Source: Promethearchaeota archaeon (GTDB lineage Archaea; Asgardarchaeota; Lokiarchaeia; Sigynarchaeales; SOKP01). Taken from it: a DNA stretch of 64,000 nucleotides. The DNA lies in the NCBI GenBank assembly GCA_013375495.1, contig JABXKC010000001.1, positions 372,001 through 436,000 of the forward strand, in the 5' to 3' direction. Both the position numbers and the translations under genes were made by a program. Below are positions 62,138-64,000 of this stretch, piece after piece. The notes under the pieces are model-generated. The model was not told the origin of the DNA and ran no database searches. It worked only from the letters and a program-made list of their open reading frames with translations. Every line of letters begins with the position of its first letter. The first letter of the stretch is position 1.

Positions 62138-62980
62138 AAATAGGTTTTTTTCTTGTTTAATAAATCCTTCTTGGATTAGTAGATTTAGAATTTCTTTTAA
62201 TTTTTTAGAATCGATTTTTAATTCCCTAAAAATTTCAGCTTCAGTTAAATTACCACTCGCTATAATGAGTTTTAAAATTTTTCCCCTAATTTCACGATTT
62301 GATCCTTTAAATTTTGATTGTTTTCTATAATGGGTACTCCTTTTATTCAATTCAGGGTGAGTTTTTTTTAACATAACTCCGTAATCCATAAGAGCGTAAT
62401 ACCATTTTCGCACATCAGAGCGATCTAAAGTTTTTCTTACAATTGGCATAATACTGTCGTCATCAATTGATGATTTGCCAGGAAAAAAGAAATAGATATA
62501 AACGCGTCGAATGTTCACCTCTATAAAAAAGGTGGGCATATTAAAAGCAAATGCTACTATTGATGAAGCTGTATTATGACCTATCTGAGGAAATGATTTT
62601 AAAATCTCAATATCAGCAGGTAGTATTTCATCAAATTCATTAACTATCCTTTCAGCTATCTTTTTTAGAGCCACAGCTCTACGATTGTAGCCTAACCCTT
62701 GCCAAATTTTCAAAACATCATTCAGGGGTGCATTTGCTAAAGATTGGAAATCAGGAAACTCTTGAATGAATTGTTGGAATTTTTCGACTACTCTACTGGT
62801 TTGAGTCTGTTGTAACATCATCTCTGAAACAACAACATTATAAGGATTAATTTCTTTTCTAAAAGGAAAATCTCTCCCATATTGTTTAAAATACGAATAA
62901 ATTATATTTTGGAAAGTCCTAATAACCTCTTGATTTAATCCAACTGTTTTATACAATTGATGAAATTCTGTGATAAGAAT
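62126..62980 (-). CDS. MutY-like HhH-GPD DNA glycosylase without Fe-S cluster
   Basis: DNA repair glycosylase: FPFRKEINPYNVVVSEMMLQ in part with the catalytic Glu, IWQGLGYNRRAVALKKIA, the HhH loop LKSFPQIGHNTASSIV and the segment FFIEVNIRRVYIYF. The MutY catalytic Asp (LDGNV) is Glu here, and the C-terminal Cys cluster C-x6-C-x2-C-x5-C is missing, replaced by a winged helix. In-frame ATT 62980 lies 5 bases past GGTGTT (62991-62986) and adds eight residues to the TTG 62956 start, which has no ribosome site. Confidence 0.85.
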   Translation of the reverse strand: MLITEFHQLYKTVGLNQEVIRTFQNIIYSYFKQYGRDFPFRKEINPYNVVVSEMMLQQTQTSRVVEKFQQFIQEFPDFQSLANAPLNDVLKIWQGLGYNRRAVALKKIAERIVNEFDEILPADIEILKSFPQIGHNTASSIVAFAFNMPTFFIEVNIRRVYIYFFFPGKSSIDDDSIMPIVRKTLDRSDVRKWYYALMDYGVMLKKTHPELNKRSTHYRKQSKFKGSNREIRGKILKLIIASGNLTEAEIFRELKIDSKKLKEILNLLIQEGFIKQEKNLFSIA

Positions 62981-63005
62981 TTGTTAACACCTTTTATAGT
63001 AAGAA

Positions 63006-63725
63006 TTAATTAAGAGAAAAAAGTATTGAGTTTACTATAAAGTTAATGTGTTTACTCCTCTGAATCTCACATATTCGAGCGGTTTTCATGAAATTAAAAG
63101 ATTCTGCTAATGCCGTGAGATATGAGATATTATATAGAATTGAAACATTCTTATCGTTTCGCATGAATAACTTTTCTAATTCTTTCTCAATTTGCTTAAC
63201 ACTTAAAGAGCTAGCTATTTTTCTCGCTCTTATGATAATTTCTTGTACTGATTCATTAAATTGTATTTCCCGGATACTTGAAGTTAAAGAACTAACTACA
63301 ATTGTATACATAATAACTGTATCAAAATCCGTGCCGTGCATTGCTGCTAGTTTGATTTGAATATCTTGATATATTTCGCTTATGTGATTCTCATCCACAA
63401 CCTTAATTTTCTTAAAGGGTGTAAAAAACTTCATGTAGTCGCCTTCTAAAAAAAATTGAATGTTTTGATTGAAAAGATTTTCGTACTTTTTGATGATTTG
63501 CCCCGAATTTTTAATTTTGATTGAAACTTCAGGTGTCCTACCTATGATTGTATCGCTACCACTCTTGTAAAACTGCTGTTTAATAAGATTGTCTGTTGCG
63601 TCGTATAAACGTTTCAGTTTAGTATTTATTATCAAAACCTCTAAACTACATTCTAAAGTTTTGTTGAAATTATAATAAAAGTAATTTATTTTATTCTTTT
63701 CGAAATCGATTAAAAAACAATACAA
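63006..63725 (-). CDS. hypothetical protein, unknown
   Basis: A 239-residue soluble protein. TTG 63725 directly follows a TAA. The first 100 residues are mixed alpha/beta (YCFLIDFEKNKINYFYYNFN, LIINTKLKRLYDATDNL), the rest largely helical (VKQIEKELEKLFMRNDKNVS). No motif is recognised and no gene nearby suggests a role. The gap 63726-63849 has none. Confidence 0.6.
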   Translation of the reverse strand: MYCFLIDFEKNKINYFYYNFNKTLECSLEVLIINTKLKRLYDATDNLIKQQFYKSGSDTIIGRTPEVSIKIKNSGQIIKKYENLFNQNIQFFLEGDYMKFFTPFKKIKVVDENHISEIYQDIQIKLAAMHGTDFDTVIMYTIVVSSLTSSIREIQFNESVQEIIIRARKIASSLSVKQIEKELEKLFMRNDKNVSILYNISYLTALAESFNFMKTARICEIQRSKHINFIVNSILFSLN

Positions 63726-63849
63726 TTACAAATTCCAATAGATAAAATTATTTATTAAGAACGGCTTGGGTATCATAGTTAATTTATTTTAAGAAATAGA
63801 AAATTTATCAAAAAAAAAAGAAAATAAACTAAACATTAAGTGATTAAAA

Positions 63850-64000
63850 ATGGGATTAAAATTAGCATCTACCCTTGCGGTAATGTTTTTATTTGCTCTT
63901 ATCTATGCTGTAGTCTTTACTATCGGAGTCTGGTTTTTACCAAGCAATCTGTTTGGATTGCTAATTATGATCGCTTTTACGATTCTAATAGTTTTATTTC
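63850..64000 (+). CDS. probable HtpX-like membrane protein, N-terminal part
   Basis: The first 50 codons before the window ends: MGLKLASTLAVMFLFALIYA, then VVFTIGVWFLPSNLFGLLIM. Two membrane helices at the N-terminus with a short loop are the usual start of HtpX-type M48 metalloproteases. The HEXXH motif would lie outside. The call rests only on this hydrophobic pattern. Confidence 0.45.
   Translation, partial: MGLKLASTLAVMFLFALIYAVVFTIGVWFLPSNLFGLLIMIAFTILIVLF

Noticed and set aside
1..64000. CRISPR arrays, insertion sequences, integrases, rRNA and tRNA genes
   Set aside because: No regular spaced repeats, transposase motifs or conserved RNA sequences were found on reading both strands.

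Overview
This is an AT-rich, densely coding archaeal stretch. The archaeal signs are a TFIIB-type transcription factor (tfb), TATA-box promoters, the archaeal CO dehydrogenase alpha subunit CdhA, an archaeal-type ThyA, a BpsA-type branched polyamine synthase, SMC-kleisin genes, and a Ras-like GTPase with an unknown partner. It also carries bacterial-type genes: GrpE/DnaK/DnaJ, a Liv ABC transporter, a UvrA paralogue, PadR, ArsR and Maf. This mix, with the small GTPase and CdhA, best fits an anaerobic Asgard-type archaeon, but no 16S or ribosomal gene is present, so the lineage is inferred.

Layout. 1-1000: end of an aldo/keto reductase and a small membrane protein. 1.0-5.6 kb: heat-shock operon grpE-dnaK-dnaJ followed 4 bases later by tfb. 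5.7-15.5 kb: single genes (pyruvate kinase, tungsten aldehyde:ferredoxin oxidoreductase, a truncated metallo-beta-lactamase, a decayed gene with three in-frame TAGs, a two-helix membrane protein, a fused BpsA-SpeD polyamine enzyme, an ICMT-like methyltransferase). 15.6-25.7 kb: a PadR-controlled operon (BtrH-like, two DUF3795, a methyltransferase, a UvrA2-type ATPase), a repeat-built surface protein, a GNAT enzyme and broken copies of the uvrA 3' end. 25.7-34.6 kb: HD hydrolase, acyl-CoA ligase, HEAT-repeat protein and a full livKHMGF ABC transporter.

34.8-40.4 kb is the most striking block. A protein that joins a SAM methyltransferase to a complete HgcA-type (mercury-methylation) corrinoid/membrane protein is followed by an HgcB-type ferredoxin and a Cys-rich thioredoxin-like protein. 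It is preceded by an ACR3 arsenite permease and a DUF166-like gene, and a thiol-rich ArsR repressor is divergent. 41.1-47.1 kb is a chromosome-organisation operon: a degenerate AAA+ protein without a Walker A motif, a divergent SMC that must start at a non-AUG codon (ACG), a ScpA-like kleisin and a ScpB/KITE-like winged-helix protein. 47.3-64 kb holds a GTPase pair, a RimK-like ligase, Maf, two tandem dolichol-kinase-like membrane proteins, a ubiquitin-fold protein, thymidylate synthase, CdhA, TatD, an N-formylglutamate amidohydrolase-like protein, a B12-radical SAM protein, a MutY-like glycosylase and the start of a probable HtpX.

A window-wide pattern is translation starts placed 4-6 bases after a GGTG-type Shine-Dalgarno sequence at codons other than ATG/GTG/TTG (ACG for smc; ATT for a ubiquitin-fold gene and the MutY-like gene; probably ATT for the aldo/keto reductase and tatD). 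I know of no description of this. Assembly error is the main alternative. No tRNA, rRNA, CRISPR array or intact insertion sequence was seen.
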